64,000 bases of DNA, from the NCBI GenBank assembly GCA_005239175.1, contig SOPS01000001.1:124001-188000 (forward strand), in the 5' to 3' direction. Positions within the stretch are counted from its first letter, which is position 1. Every line of letters starts with the position of its first letter. Positions 50,944 to 59,882 of this stretch are shown here, in pieces. The position numbers and the translations under genes are program-made. The DNA is from a halophilic archaeon SHRA6. Its GTDB lineage: Archaea; Halobacteriota; Halobacteria; Halobacteriales; Haloferacaceae. Under the pieces are notes generated by a model. It was given only the letters and a program-made list of their open reading frames with translations. It was not told the origin of the DNA and did no database searches.

Positions 50944-51486
50944 TCAGTTCTTGTCGACTGTGCCTGTCTCCGAGTGGCCGTCGTCGGCGTCAGTCTGGGG
51001 ATCTTCGACAGTGATCGTCACCGGTGTGGTATCACTGTCGGCGTCCTTACCGCCCAGCCGCCGATCGAGATTGAATACCGTGTTCAGTTCTGACTGTACC
51101 TGCCCGACGACACCACGGACGAGTTCGCTCGGCGCGATCGCCTCGTACTCGTAGGGGTTGTTACCCGCGCCTTCGCTCTTGCGCTTCTGCCGCGTCACCG
51201 TCTCCTCGTCGTGAAGTTCGGCGAGTGCCTCCCGAACCGTACTCGGGTACAGGCCGGTGCCATCGGCGATCTCCTCGCTCGTCCGATTCGGATGCTGGCG
51301 GAGATACACGTAGATCCGTGCACGGGTTTCGGTATCGAGCACCCACGCGAGTAAGTCGACGATCCCCTCGTCGAACTCCGAAACGGCCCGATCGGCACCG
51401 CCTTCGAGCCGTTCTTTGGTTCGCTGGAGCTCTTCGCGGCCGACGGGCGATCGCGATCCGTCGGTTTCAGTCTCATCATCTGTCAT
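50944..51486 (-). CDS. winged-helix transcriptional regulator
   Basis: The 180-residue protein has an acidic leader, a helix (DEGIVDLLAWVLDTETRARI) and a winged helix (YLRQHPNRTSEEIADGTGLYPSTVREALAELHDEETVTRQ, residues 61-100). The C-terminal part (PSELVRGVVGQVQSELNTVF) is helical and could dimerise; a disordered tail follows. It resembles haloarchaeal ArsR/TrmB-like regulators; the target is unknown. Confidence 0.82.
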   Translation of the reverse strand: MTDDETETDGSRSPVGREELQRTKERLEGGADRAVSEFDEGIVDLLAWVLDTETRARIYVYLRQHPNRTSEEIADGTGLYPSTVREALAELHDEETVTRQKRKSEGAGNNPYEYEAIAPSELVRGVVGQVQSELNTVFNLDRRLGGKDADSDTTPVTITVEDPQTDADDGHSETGTVDKN

Positions 51487-51547
51487 ACTGGTAACGGCGA
51501 GCCGGCGGTTAAAAAGGGTTTCTGTTGGACAACAAAGGACGAATCGG

Positions 51548-52633
51548 CTACGCCTCGGTATCTAAACAGAGCGCATCACAGAGTGCCGCCAATCCATGTT
51601 CAGCGTGGAGTCGTCGTTGACGGGCAGTACCGCTTTCATTGTTCAGGACGGTTCGGATCCCGGTTACGCCAAGCCGATCGGCTTCTCGATCGATTACCTC
51701 TGAGAGCGTGACAACGCCATCACCAGTCCGATCGATGAATGAGGCGTCGTGGCCGTGTCGGATCGCGCGCCACTTGTTCTCGTCGAGAATTTCTCGGCGG
51801 ATGTCCATCGACGACTCACCGTCCGCGTATCGCTCGGCGAGATCCATGACGAGCGCATGGACGTATTCGACAAACGCGAGGACGACCGCAAGGTCAGACT
51901 GTCCGTCTGGAGTCCGGACCTCAACGGTCCCGTGACCGGTATGCGGGCGGACGTCGAACCAGAGTTCGCCCCGATCGTCGATCGCGCCGTGTTTCACCAT
52001 CGTTCGCTCGAAGCGATCGAACGCGTCGTAGTCCGCAAAGGCGGTCGGCATCCCGGTGTTCGGCAGCCCCTCGAAGATTTTCGCGCGCGCAGAGGCCAAG
52101 CCGGTGTCGAAGCCGTTCCAAAACGGGGAGTTTGCCGAGAGCGCAAGCATCGGCGGGAGGTACCACCGTAGCTCGTTGGCGATCCAGACCGCCTTGTCGG
52201 GGTCGTCGACGCCAACGTGGACGTGCAGTCCCGCAGTAGTGTTTCGATGTTGGGAATACTGGATCCGATCGAGCTGGGAGCGATACCGCGGCTTCTGCGC
52301 GTGATCGAGCTCGCGCCATTTGGCAGCAGGATGTAACCCTGCGCCAGCGATTCTGTAGCCGTGGGCTGCGGCGTAGTCGACAAGTGCCTCTCGAACACGG
52401 CGGAGATGGGTTTCCGCAGTGTCAATATCCTCGATGAGCGGTGTTTGCGTTTCGATCGTACACTTGAACAGCTCGTGGTCGATCCGCCCAGAGAGCGGCG
52501 CTGGCGGGTCGGATCCGTACACCAGTTCGTCGGTTCCTGAGACGGGATAACCGGCCGTATCGACAATAAAAAACTCCTCTTCGATCCCGAGCGTTCCCAT
52601 CCGCGTGAACGCATCCGGCGAGCCAGTATCCAT
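51548..52633 (-). CDS. gshA: glutamate--cysteine ligase (haloarchaeal GshA)
   Basis: The 361-residue GCS2-family enzyme starts [25 protein letters not shown] and includes [18 protein letters not shown] (near 52), [19 protein letters not shown] (near 132) and [19 protein letters not shown] (near 240). Haloarchaea make gamma-glutamylcysteine, not glutathione, as their main thiol, and this gene family was shown to do so. ATG at 52633 is set by a TATA-like CTATTTATTC (complement of 52657-52666) about 28 bases upstream. Confidence 0.92.
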   Translation of the reverse strand: MDTGSPDAFTRMGTLGIEEEFFIVDTAGYPVSGTDELVYGSDPPAPLSGRIDHELFKCTIETQTPLIEDIDTAETHLRRVREALVDYAAAHGYRIAGAGLHPAAKWRELDHAQKPRYRSQLDRIQYSQHRNTTAGLHVHVGVDDPDKAVWIANELRWYLPPMLALSANSPFWNGFDTGLASARAKIFEGLPNTGMPTAFADYDAFDRFERTMVKHGAIDDRGELWFDVRPHTGHGTVEVRTPDGQSDLAVVLAFVEYVHALVMDLAERYADGESSMDIRREILDENKWRAIRHGHDASFIDRTGDGVVTLSEVIDREADRLGVTGIRTVLNNESGTARQRRLHAEHGLAALCDALCLDTEA

Positions 52634-52708
52634 TAGCTGACCCCTTTGGCCGGGAGGAATAAATAGGTCTTGAAGCCGGTAGACAACCAACACAACCGCA
52701 GCCGAGGC

Positions 52709-53338
52709 TTACTGTTTCCGTGCAACAACCCCGAGGTGATCGTCGTGATACGGCGCGAGCGATCGCGTTTCGAGCACCTCGTAGGTCTCCGCAAGTTCCT
52801 CGAGGACGCGATCGTAGACCGCCTCGGGGTCGGCAGTCACGTCCTCGCTGCGGGCTTTGATCGCCGCGAGCAGGAGTCCGTCATCGTCAAGGAAAATCGC
52901 ATTCCGCGCCGCAACAGTTGCCTGTCCTCTCGTTGCGACGTCCTGGACGATCACGTCCAGGTTCGATTCGACGACGTGGGCGTACGTTTCGGGCCGCCGG
53001 GCGTCTTTCAAAAGCGGGAACAGGTTCGATCGATCTGCAGCTACCGACACGAGGTCTCGAACCGGACGTGGCGCGAACTCAACGGCATACGTTGGGCCGG
53101 CAAAATCAGCGACGTGACTGACCGTCGTACCGCTTGCCGCCCCGAGGTACAGAACGGATTCACCACCTGATAGCTGGACATCCATCCCGAGTTCGAACAT
53201 TGCACCGAGCTTCGACCGGCCCACATCCCACACACGCCACTGGCCGTCTGTCGGCTCGCCGTAGACGGGTTCGCCGCTCGTTACAAGTCGCTCGCGGCCG
53301 TCGAACGCGCGTCGAACGACGCCGTCTGGAAGCGTCAT
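52709..53338 (-). CDS. flpA: fibrillarin-like rRNA/tRNA 2'-O-methyltransferase
   Basis: The 209-residue SAM methyltransferase has ESVLYLGAASGTTVSHVADF (SAM-binding loop, near 60), VYAVEFAPRPVRDL-like YAVEFAPRPVRDLV (near 84), DVIVQDVATRGQA (near 128) and a final LAPYHDDHLGVV. It is the catalytic subunit of box C/D RNPs. It overlaps the Nop5 gene by four bases (ATGA at 53335-53338). The N-terminal part is typical of archaeal FlpA. Confidence 0.94.
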   Translation of the reverse strand: MTLPDGVVRRAFDGRERLVTSGEPVYGEPTDGQWRVWDVGRSKLGAMFELGMDVQLSGGESVLYLGAASGTTVSHVADFAGPTYAVEFAPRPVRDLVSVAADRSNLFPLLKDARRPETYAHVVESNLDVIVQDVATRGQATVAARNAIFLDDDGLLLAAIKARSEDVTADPEAVYDRVLEELAETYEVLETRSLAPYHDDHLGVVARKQ

Positions 53339-54177
53339 TCGTCGCCTCCGTCGGTTCGCGCCTGGATCGTGGCGATCCGATCGCGCAGTTCCTCGTGGAT
53401 TTCCTCACGGTACTCGCCGCTGTAGTGGTCGATCCGCGCGGCGATCGCGAGCTTCCCCGCAAATGCGCGGGCGGCAGAGCCGCGGTTGTCTGGGTGGGTT
53501 CCACGCACGTACTCGTGGGTGAAAATGATCCCGTGTTTTGGCGAGGTGCCGCGGCCGGCAAGGTGTGCAAACAGCGCGTCCTCCGCGCCAAGTACCTGTA
53601 CGGTCCCGCTCGGTTTCTTTGCGAGAGACTCAAGTCCCCCCGCGAGCGCGATGAGCCGCGCAGCGAGCACCGATCCAGCCATCGCGTCGAGATTCGGCGC
53701 GATCTGTGGGGTTTGTCGCTCAATGAACGATCGCAGCGCCTCGGCTTCTTCAGCCAGTGCATCGACCTGCTCGGCCAGCGCGAGGACGTGCCCCTCTGCG
53801 TCGGTCTGTGGCTCGCGACCCGCAAGCGATCGGACTCCTGCGACCGTCGGCTCAGCCTCCTCAAAGAGCGTTCCCGCCCACTCAGCGGTCCGTTCGGCGA
53901 GTTCATTCGCGATGCGTTCGGTGTCGTCCATCGATCGAACTGCATGCACGAGCTGGCTGTCGTCTGCCTGCTCGCGGCTTCGAACGGCTCGTCTGGCGGC
54001 CTCGATCGTCGCGTCCCGGAGCCGATCGTAGTACTCGGCTTCGCTGTCGGCGTACCCCTCGTCGACGGCGATCGACGGCCATGCGCGGGGCGTTGCAGCG
54101 CTCCCCGACGCGATCGAATCGATCGCTTCCTCGGTGTCGCCGGGCGGCAGCCCCGCGAACCAGGCGTCGTCTGTCAT
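53335..54177 (-). CDS. nop5: Nop5/Nop56-58-family box C/D RNP protein
   Basis: The 280-residue protein has the N-terminal acidic domain, a coiled-coil (VLALAEQVDALAEEAEALRSFIE, near 130) and the conserved Nop domain (PQIAPNLDAMAGSVLAARLIALAGGLESLAKKPSGTVQVLGAEDALF, from about 156, and GTSPKHGIIFTHEYV). It bridges L7Ae and fibrillarin on guide RNAs. It is shorter than bacterial-free archaeal average of about 370 residues, with a compact coiled-coil, as seen in haloarchaea. ATG at 54177 is used; upstream codons are not acidic. Confidence 0.92.
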   Translation of the reverse strand: MTDDAWFAGLPPGDTEEAIDSIASGSAATPRAWPSIAVDEGYADSEAEYYDRLRDATIEAARRAVRSREQADDSQLVHAVRSMDDTERIANELAERTAEWAGTLFEEAEPTVAGVRSLAGREPQTDAEGHVLALAEQVDALAEEAEALRSFIERQTPQIAPNLDAMAGSVLAARLIALAGGLESLAKKPSGTVQVLGAEDALFAHLAGRGTSPKHGIIFTHEYVRGTHPDNRGSAARAFAGKLAIAARIDHYSGEYREEIHEELRDRIATIQARTDGGDE

Positions 54178-54256
54178 ACGATCCGGTACCGCACCCGCCG
54201 GTATGTACCCTTCGCACTCGGAGGGCCGCACATCGCAAAAATTCCAGCCAGCCCGA

Positions 54257-54901
54257 TCAACACACCGGCTTCGGGTTTACACCCATCGATTCGAGCGAGT
54301 CAGTGTACTCCTCGTAGGCCGCCTGGATCGCCGCCGTCGCCGCCTCGACAGCCTGGTCGACATCCGCATCGTCCGCACACACGGCTTCGATCAGCGTGAG
54401 CGCCTGCTCGATCTGCCCTGTGACGTCCGAGCCGAGTTCGCGAAACACCGACGCGGTTCGTGGATCGGCGTCACCAACAAAGTAGCCGGTGTACTGCTCT
54501 TTGGATTTCTTTGCGACCAGACACCGACCCAACAGCGCGCCGGCGCGATCGATCGTCGCCTCGTACTCCCGGAGTACGGCCTGAATCGCCGGGACATCGT
54601 CTGTGTCAATTTCCTCGATTTCGTCTGGATTATCAAGTTTCGAGACAACGGTTTCGAAGTGTTCGGCCTCGACAGCGGCGATCGACTCGAACGTCTCGCG
54701 TGCAGCCTCATGGGATTCGTCTTCGGCCCACGCCTCAAGGGTTTCCTGGGCGGCCCGCTCGGCGACCGCGGCCGCGCGGAGCACGGTTTTCGTCTCGAGT
54801 TCACCGCCGGTTTCGGCGTACAGTGCCTTCGATGAGCCAAGTCGTGAGAGTGCGGTTGCGTTGTCGGTTTCGATGCGATCGCGGAGCTCCGAGGAAGTCA
54901 T
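54257..54901 (-). CDS. ferritin-like / rubrerythrin-type protein
   Basis: The 214-residue helical acidic protein has AERAAQETLEAWAEDESHEAARETFESIAAVEAEHFETVV (residues 49-88) and a later EEYTDSLESMG, patterns of a four-helix ferritin-like bundle with ExxH-type ligands (EAEHFE). The last residues include a Cys. It could be an iron- or peroxide-handling protein; the identity of the metal site is not proven. It is unrelated by operon to the ferritin-like gene at the left edge. Confidence 0.72.
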   Translation of the reverse strand: MTSSELRDRIETDNATALSRLGSSKALYAETGGELETKTVLRAAAVAERAAQETLEAWAEDESHEAARETFESIAAVEAEHFETVVSKLDNPDEIEEIDTDDVPAIQAVLREYEATIDRAGALLGRCLVAKKSKEQYTGYFVGDADPRTASVFRELGSDVTGQIEQALTLIEAVCADDADVDQAVEAATAAIQAAYEEYTDSLESMGVNPKPVC

Positions 54902-54956
54902 GCCTATCGGTTCGTTGGGCGTCGTGATAAAAAGTCGTCTTTGGTGGAGAGCGCGC

Positions 54957-55817
54957 TTACTCGCCTTTCTCGATCGGCGCGCCGACGAGGTTGCCCCATT
55001 CGGTCCAGGAGCCGTCGTAGTTTATTGTGTCGTCGTAGCCGAGCAGTTCGTGCAGTGCGAACCACGCGACCGAGGACCGCTCGCCGATTCGGCAGTACGC
55101 GACGGTCGTCTCGTCGCCGTCGATGCCCTTGTCGGCGTATAGCTCACGGATCTCGTCTGCGCTTTTGAAGGTGCCGTCGTCGTTCGTGACCGCGGCCCAC
55201 GAGATGTTCTGTGCGCCTGGGATGTGCCCGCCGCGCTGGGCAGTCTCCTGCAGTCCTGGCGGCGCGAGGATCTCGCCGGAGAACTCCTCTGGGCTGCGCA
55301 CGTCGACCAGCGGCAAACCGCGGTCGATCGCTTTCTCGACATCGTCGCGGTACGCGCGGATCGACTCCCGTGGACCGGAGGCGTTGTACTCCTGTTCGGA
55401 GAATGAGGGAACCTCGTCGGTCGTCGGATAGTCGTTCTCGATCCAGTACTCGCGGCCACCGTCGAGGAGCTTCACGTCCTCGTGGCCGTAGTATTTGAAC
55501 TGCCAGTAGGTGTACGCCGCGAACCAGTTGGCGTTGTCGCCGTAGAGAACGACTGTCGAGTCGTCGGTGATCCCGTGTGAGCCGAGCAGCTCCTCGAAAT
55601 CCTCTTTCGTGAGAATGTCACGGGTAGTCTGATCTTGCAGTTGGGTCTCCCAGTTGAACCCGATCGCTCCGGGCGCGTGAGAGTCTTCGTAGGCCTCCGT
55701 GTCCACGTCAACCTCGACCAGTCGGTGGGCGGGGTCGTCAGACTCGAAGGCGTCCAGGTTCGATTGGACCCAGTCGGCCGTTACGAGTACGTCGTTCGCA
55801 TATTCGGATTGACTCAT
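54957..55817 (-). CDS. tandem-rhodanese sulfurtransferase
   Basis: The 286-residue protein has an inactive N-terminal rhodanese domain (VTADWVQSNLDAF, LYGDNANWFAAYTYWQFKYYG) and an active C-terminal domain with catalytic loop VAYCRIGERSSVAWF (near 237). CRIGERS differs from the CRKGVT of classic rhodanese but keeps Cys and Arg residues, as in other thiosulfate sulfurtransferases of haloarchaea. It is transcribed divergently from a second rhodanese 239 bases away. Confidence 0.9.
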   Translation of the reverse strand: MSQSEYANDVLVTADWVQSNLDAFESDDPAHRLVEVDVDTEAYEDSHAPGAIGFNWETQLQDQTTRDILTKEDFEELLGSHGITDDSTVVLYGDNANWFAAYTYWQFKYYGHEDVKLLDGGREYWIENDYPTTDEVPSFSEQEYNASGPRESIRAYRDDVEKAIDRGLPLVDVRSPEEFSGEILAPPGLQETAQRGGHIPGAQNISWAAVTNDDGTFKSADEIRELYADKGIDGDETTVAYCRIGERSSVAWFALHELLGYDDTINYDGSWTEWGNLVGAPIEKGE

Positions 55818-56056
55818 ACAGCCACCTGTACGGTCTGGATCCCCTTAGACCCTCTATCGGCGGTGAAAACAGCCGACCGATCGGAAAAGCAGAAAAAACT
55901 GCCGCTAAGTTGGGACACACACAGCTACGTAGCCGCGGGGAGTCACAGGTTGGGGTCGGGCCAACAAACAACCAGCAACAATTGCAGCCGTTCGGTTTTC
56001 CGGCGAGATCTCGCGGGTGTCAGAGGATACAGGTACGTTGGGCGAATAGAACGCGT

Positions 56057-56854
56057 ATGGATACACAGTGGCTCGTGTCGATCGAGGACGTACCGCTCGA
56101 TGATCCATCAGTTCAGATCGTCGACGTGCGTGAGGCGTGGGAGTACGACGCGATCGGCCACCTGCCGGGTGCGGTGAACATTCCCTTCGAGCAGTTCCGT
56201 GACGACGCGTCGGCAGATCCGGGGACACTGCCCGGTCAGTCGGTCTTCGAGTCGTTGCTCGGCGAGTCCGGAATCGGTCCCGAGGATCGAATTATCGCCT
56301 ACGACGACACCCATGGCGTCTTCGCCGCTCGATTGCTGCTCACAGCGATCGCATACGGGCATACGAACGTCTCACTGCTCGATGGAGATTTCAGCGCGTG
56401 GAAGCGGACCCGAGCGGTGTCGAACGACACACCCGAAGTCGACCCTGTCGACTACAGTCGACCGCCGGTCGGGCTCGATCGCGATGGCTCGCCACTCGTC
56501 GATACCGAAACCGTCGAGTCCCTGCTCGAGTCGGGGACAGTCACCCTCATCGACACCCGAGAGGCCCACGAGTACGCGGCAGGGCACCTCCCCGGAGCGA
56601 TTCGACTCGACTGGATGGAACTGGTCGACACCGAGAGCCGAGGGATTCGTCCTGCGGCGGAGATCGAGGCAGTTCTGGAAGAAAGAGGGATACCAACCGA
56701 TCGAGACCAGCCGATCGTCCTCTACTGCAATACTGCCCGCCGACTCAGCCACACCTACGTCGTCCTCCGGTCGATCGGCTTTGAGGATGTCCGTGTCTAT
56801 GAAGGAAGCCTCGCAGTGTGGGATGGACCGCTCGAGGGAGACACAGACGAGTGA
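56057..56854 (+). CDS. tandem-rhodanese sulfurtransferase (second copy)
   Basis: The 265-residue protein again has two rhodanese domains: VQIVDVREAWEYDAIGHLPGA (near 20) and an active-site loop in the second, PIVLYCNTARRLSHTYVV (near 220), with CNTARRL in place of CRKGVT. This loop differs from the divergent neighbour (CRIGERS), so the two probably have different acceptors. ATG at 56057 is used since upstream codons are basic and Gln-rich. Confidence 0.88.
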   Translation: MDTQWLVSIEDVPLDDPSVQIVDVREAWEYDAIGHLPGAVNIPFEQFRDDASADPGTLPGQSVFESLLGESGIGPEDRIIAYDDTHGVFAARLLLTAIAYGHTNVSLLDGDFSAWKRTRAVSNDTPEVDPVDYSRPPVGLDRDGSPLVDTETVESLLESGTVTLIDTREAHEYAAGHLPGAIRLDWMELVDTESRGIRPAAEIEAVLEERGIPTDRDQPIVLYCNTARRLSHTYVVLRSIGFEDVRVYEGSLAVWDGPLEGDTDE

Positions 56855-56910
56855 GCGAGTCGCGGGTTCGGAGCGTTGATGTCTGCGGCCGCCAAATGAG
56901 CGGCTAACGC

Positions 56911-57330
56911 ATGCAGAGCTCAGATCCGACGGTTATCCGGTCGATTGCGGTCACCGTCGATGATCTCGTTTCGGCGCTGGAGGCGACCGAACGAACGACG
57001 ACCAACGCGGTACTCCGAATTACGCCCCCATTTAACGGCCGAATGCGCGCACGGCTCCACGTTGCAGGCGGCGAGGGCCACTACGACGCCAGCCCACAAC
57101 CAATTCACATTCATCCTCGGACATTTGTCGACGGACTATCGCCATACCCGGAGGTCGACGAAACGGCCCAGACGATCGAGGAAAGCGGTTATAGCGTCGA
57201 AGAACACCGCGCGGCCCACGAACGAGCCGTCGATCGGTGGCGGCAGTCGATCCGCGATCACCTCACAGACACCGTCGAGATCGAAACCGATCGCGGTGCA
57301 CACAGTGTCGCCGTCAGCTATCTGGGATAA
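56911..57330 (+). CDS. conserved haloarchaeal protein of unknown function
   Basis: The 139-residue protein has a helical N terminus (IAVTVDDLVSALEATERTTTN), a strand-rich middle with several His (GEGHYDASPQPIHIHPRTFV, near 55) and a C-terminal helix (VEEHRAAHERAVDRWRQSIRDHL). The His/Pro-rich PIHIHP could bind a metal. No family is recognised. It runs into the convergent lipoprotein gene, which ends at the next base. Confidence 0.65.
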   Translation: MQSSDPTVIRSIAVTVDDLVSALEATERTTTNAVLRITPPFNGRMRARLHVAGGEGHYDASPQPIHIHPRTFVDGLSPYPEVDETAQTIEESGYSVEEHRAAHERAVDRWRQSIRDHLTDTVEIETDRGAHSVAVSYLG

Positions 57331-58011
57331 TCAGCCGTCGCTGCTGTCAGTACTCGTGACCGGATGTTCGATCGCTTCGAACAACGAGAGGATCGTTGGC
57401 TCCTCGTCGGATCGAAGCTGTTCCGGATAGATCCCGACACCAATGACAAAATCATCTGCACTGCGGGCGGTGCCGACGTGACCGATCACGTCGATCGTCT
57501 GTCCCTCAACTGTTGCTTCAGCTGTGAACGCAGTGACCTCCGTTTCGGCGTCTACCATTGTAACTGTCGAGGAGCCGATCTCCTCTGGTGACGAGATCGA
57601 GCCATACTCACCGCTGACGAGCTCCAGGATCTCTTTGTTCGACAGTTCGCCAACTGGATTCAGCTCCTGACCGACGATCTCAACCACGGGCGTGGTGACG
57701 ACGGCGAACACGCCAGCGTCAACCGCGCCGATTGCGGGGACGTCAATCGCCTTTCGGTAGACCAGTAAGTGATTCGTCGCCTCAACTTCCCGTGTTTGGC
57801 CCGCCGCAGAGACCTCCTCGTGGATCGTCTGGGGCTCACGGCGTTCGAGCTCGTAGCCGGTTCCCGAAAGTGCATCCTCTGAGACCGTCGCTTCTTCGGC
57901 GGTGACAGTCAACGGCTCATCGCCGGTAATGAAACCCAGACAGCCAGCGGTTGCGGTGACGGCAGTGACACCGAGTGCGATTGCTCCTCGTCGCGTGTAC
58001 GTCGGCTGCAT
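57331..58011 (-). CDS. DUF6517-type Tat lipoprotein
   Basis: The 226-residue protein has a twin-arginine signal and lipobox (TRRGAIALGVTAVTATAGC, residues 5-23) and a mature part recalling DUF6517: LTVTAEEATVSEDALSGTGY and HLLVYRKAIDV, then GVFAVVTTPVVEIVGQELNPVGE. It should be membrane-anchored outside the cell. Function unknown. It lies four bases after the TFB gene on the same strand and may be read through from it. Confidence 0.8.
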   Translation of the reverse strand: MQPTYTRRGAIALGVTAVTATAGCLGFITGDEPLTVTAEEATVSEDALSGTGYELERREPQTIHEEVSAAGQTREVEATNHLLVYRKAIDVPAIGAVDAGVFAVVTTPVVEIVGQELNPVGELSNKEILELVSGEYGSISSPEEIGSSTVTMVDAETEVTAFTAEATVEGQTIDVIGHVGTARSADDFVIGVGIYPEQLRSDEEPTILSLFEAIEHPVTSTDSSDG

Positions 58012-58015
58012 TCAG

Positions 58016-58969
58016 CTATCGAAAGCCCATCGCTTCGATCTGTTCTTGATATCGATTCCGGATCGTTACCTCAGTGACCTGGGCGACGTCAGCGACCTCT
58101 CGTTGGGTCTTCTTTTCGTTACAAAGCAGTGACGCCGCGTAGATCGCCGCGGCGGCGAAGCCGGTCGGGGATTTCCCGGACAGCAGGCCCTGCTCTGCGG
58201 AGACGTCGATAATCTCTGTCGCCTTCGATTGAACCTCCTCAGACAGTCCGAGCGAGGACGCGAACCGGGGGACAAACTGCTTTGGATCGACTGGTTTGAG
58301 CTCTAGACCGAGCTCCTGGGAGATGTAGCGATACGTCCGTCCGATCTCTTTTTGTGGAACTCGCGAAACCTCGGCAACTTCGTCGAGCGATCGCGGAATC
58401 CCCTCCTGTCGGCACGCGGCATACAGTGCCGCGGTGGAGACGCCTTCGATCGATCGGCCGCGGATGAGGTCTTCTGCGAGCGCGCGACGGTAGATGACCG
58501 ACGCAACCTCGCGAACCGATCGGGGAACGCCAAGCGCAGACGCCATGCGATCGATTTCAGAAAGGGCGAACTGGAGGTTTCGCTCGCCGGCATCTTTGGT
58601 GCGGATGCGTTCTTGCCACTTGCGCAGTCGGTGCATCTGACTGCGCTTTTCCGAAGAGAGCGATCGGCCGTAGGCGTCTTTGTCCTTCCAGTCGATCGTC
58701 GTCGTCAGCCCACGGTCGTGCATCGTTTCGGTGATCGGCGCGCCGACGCGAGACTTGCTCTGGCGCTCGGAATGGTTGAACGCACGCCACTCGGGCCCCC
58801 GATCGATCTGGCGCTCGTCAAGCACAAGTCCACAGTCATCGCAAACCAACTCACCCTGGTCGGCATCAGTAATGATCTCATCAGAGCCACACTCCGGACA
58901 TGAGAGAGTTTCGTCCGCTTGGTGCTCCGATTCGCGCTGCTTTTGACGCTGTCTGCTCGGACGCTCCAT
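58016..58969 (-). CDS. tfb: transcription initiation factor TFB
   Basis: The 317-residue factor has the N-terminal zinc ribbon ([24 protein letters not shown], near 24-47; Cys pairs 24/27 and 43/46), the B-reader/linker ([21 protein letters not shown]) and two cyclin repeats (from about 120 and 215, the second with [37 protein letters not shown]). It recruits RNA polymerase to TATA-bound TBP. Haloarchaea carry many TFBs, so this is one paralogue. The TATA element TTTAAATA (complement of 58993-59000) lies about 28 bases before the ATG. Confidence 0.95.
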   Translation of the reverse strand: MERPSRQRQKQRESEHQADETLSCPECGSDEIITDADQGELVCDDCGLVLDERQIDRGPEWRAFNHSERQSKSRVGAPITETMHDRGLTTTIDWKDKDAYGRSLSSEKRSQMHRLRKWQERIRTKDAGERNLQFALSEIDRMASALGVPRSVREVASVIYRRALAEDLIRGRSIEGVSTAALYAACRQEGIPRSLDEVAEVSRVPQKEIGRTYRYISQELGLELKPVDPKQFVPRFASSLGLSEEVQSKATEIIDVSAEQGLLSGKSPTGFAAAAIYAASLLCNEKKTQREVADVAQVTEVTIRNRYQEQIEAMGFR

Positions 58970-58992
58970 TATATCGGGTTGTTGTTCGGTGG

Positions 58993-59000
58993 GTATTTAA
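58993..59000 (-). promoter_or_regulatory. TATA box of tfb
   Basis: TTTAAATA on the minus strand, centred about 28 bases before the ATG at 58969, with a purine-rich upstream segment suitable for TFB recognition; a leaderless tfb mRNA is expected. Confidence 0.65.
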
Positions 59001-59163
59001 ACCTTTGCGGTAACTATAAATGTTGAGAGGGGTTTGTCGATTTGAATGTTACGACAATTTCAGCCGACAAGGCGAGTATTCTCCTCATTCGCTCAGCTCC
59101 CGCATGTTATTACCGATAGGTATGTGACAAACGCTTTTGCATAACTATTGAGTATGATACGGT

Positions 59164-59238
59164 ATGGACGAATTGAACCGATCCGAACACAGTGCGCACG
59201 ATCACGCAGACCCGATCGAGCCAGTGGGGGGTAGCTGA
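59164..59238 (+). CDS. 24-residue minicistron overlapping the METTL5-like gene
   Basis: ATG 59164 opens a 24-codon frame, acidic and His-rich (starts MDELNRSEHSAHDHADP), that ends at TGA 59236-59238. The next gene's ATG begins at 59238 (TGATG). An AT-rich element about 20-30 bases upstream (59134-59148) could place the mRNA start at this ATG, making it a leaderless cistron coupled to the methyltransferase. No function is visible in the peptide. Confidence 0.45.
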   Translation: MDELNRSEHSAHDHADPIEPVGGS

Positions 59239-59873
59239 TGGCGACAAAACGCGCTCTCGCTGGGCAGCTGTCGGTCGTTGCAGGGTTCGACAACCCACGA
59301 GCCGAACTTGAGCAGTACCCGACACCGCCGGAACTGGCTGCCCACGTGATCCACCTTGCGGATCTCCACGACGACATCTCCGGACGCACCGTCGTCGATC
59401 TCGGGACGGGAACCGGGATGTTGGCACTCGGCGCTGCCCTCCGCGGGCCGGCGCGGGTCATCGGCGTCGAGATCGATCGCACGGCACTCACGACCGCAAC
59501 GACCAATCGAAAACGGGTCGGAACGACGACGCCAATCCACTGGATTCAGGGCGATGGCGGACAGGTTCCGCTTCGCATTCCCGAGCCAGCGACGGTCGTG
59601 ATGAATCCGCCGTTTGGGGCCCAAAATGGGGCAAAAGGCGCAGATCGGCGGTTTCTCGCCAGCGCGGCGGCGATCGCCGACGTCTCGTACTCGGTACACA
59701 ACCGCGGTAGCGAGTCGTTCATCGAGGCCTTCGCCGCAGACAACGGTGGAGCGGTCACACACGCCTTTGAGGCCGCCTTTGACGTGGACAATCAGTACGA
59801 CCACCACACGGACGAGCGTCGTGAACTCGCGACCGAAGTGTACCGGATCGAGTGGACATCGACAGACGACTGA
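59238..59873 (+). CDS. METTL5-type rRNA N6-adenine methyltransferase
   Basis: The 211-residue SAM methyltransferase has YPTPPELAAHVI (near 28), SAM motif VVDLGTGTGMLALGAA (near 51), VIGVEIDRTALTTA and the N6-adenine catalytic motif MNPPFGAQNGAKGADR (NPPF, near 121). Archaeal METTL5 proteins methylate 16S rRNA with a Trm112 partner; that partner is not encoded nearby. Its ATG is shared with the stop of a 24-codon upstream frame. Confidence 0.9.
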   Translation: MATKRALAGQLSVVAGFDNPRAELEQYPTPPELAAHVIHLADLHDDISGRTVVDLGTGTGMLALGAALRGPARVIGVEIDRTALTTATTNRKRVGTTTPIHWIQGDGGQVPLRIPEPATVVMNPPFGAQNGAKGADRRFLASAAAIADVSYSVHNRGSESFIEAFAADNGGAVTHAFEAAFDVDNQYDHHTDERRELATEVYRIEWTSTDD

Positions 59874-59882
59874 TCGCAGTCG

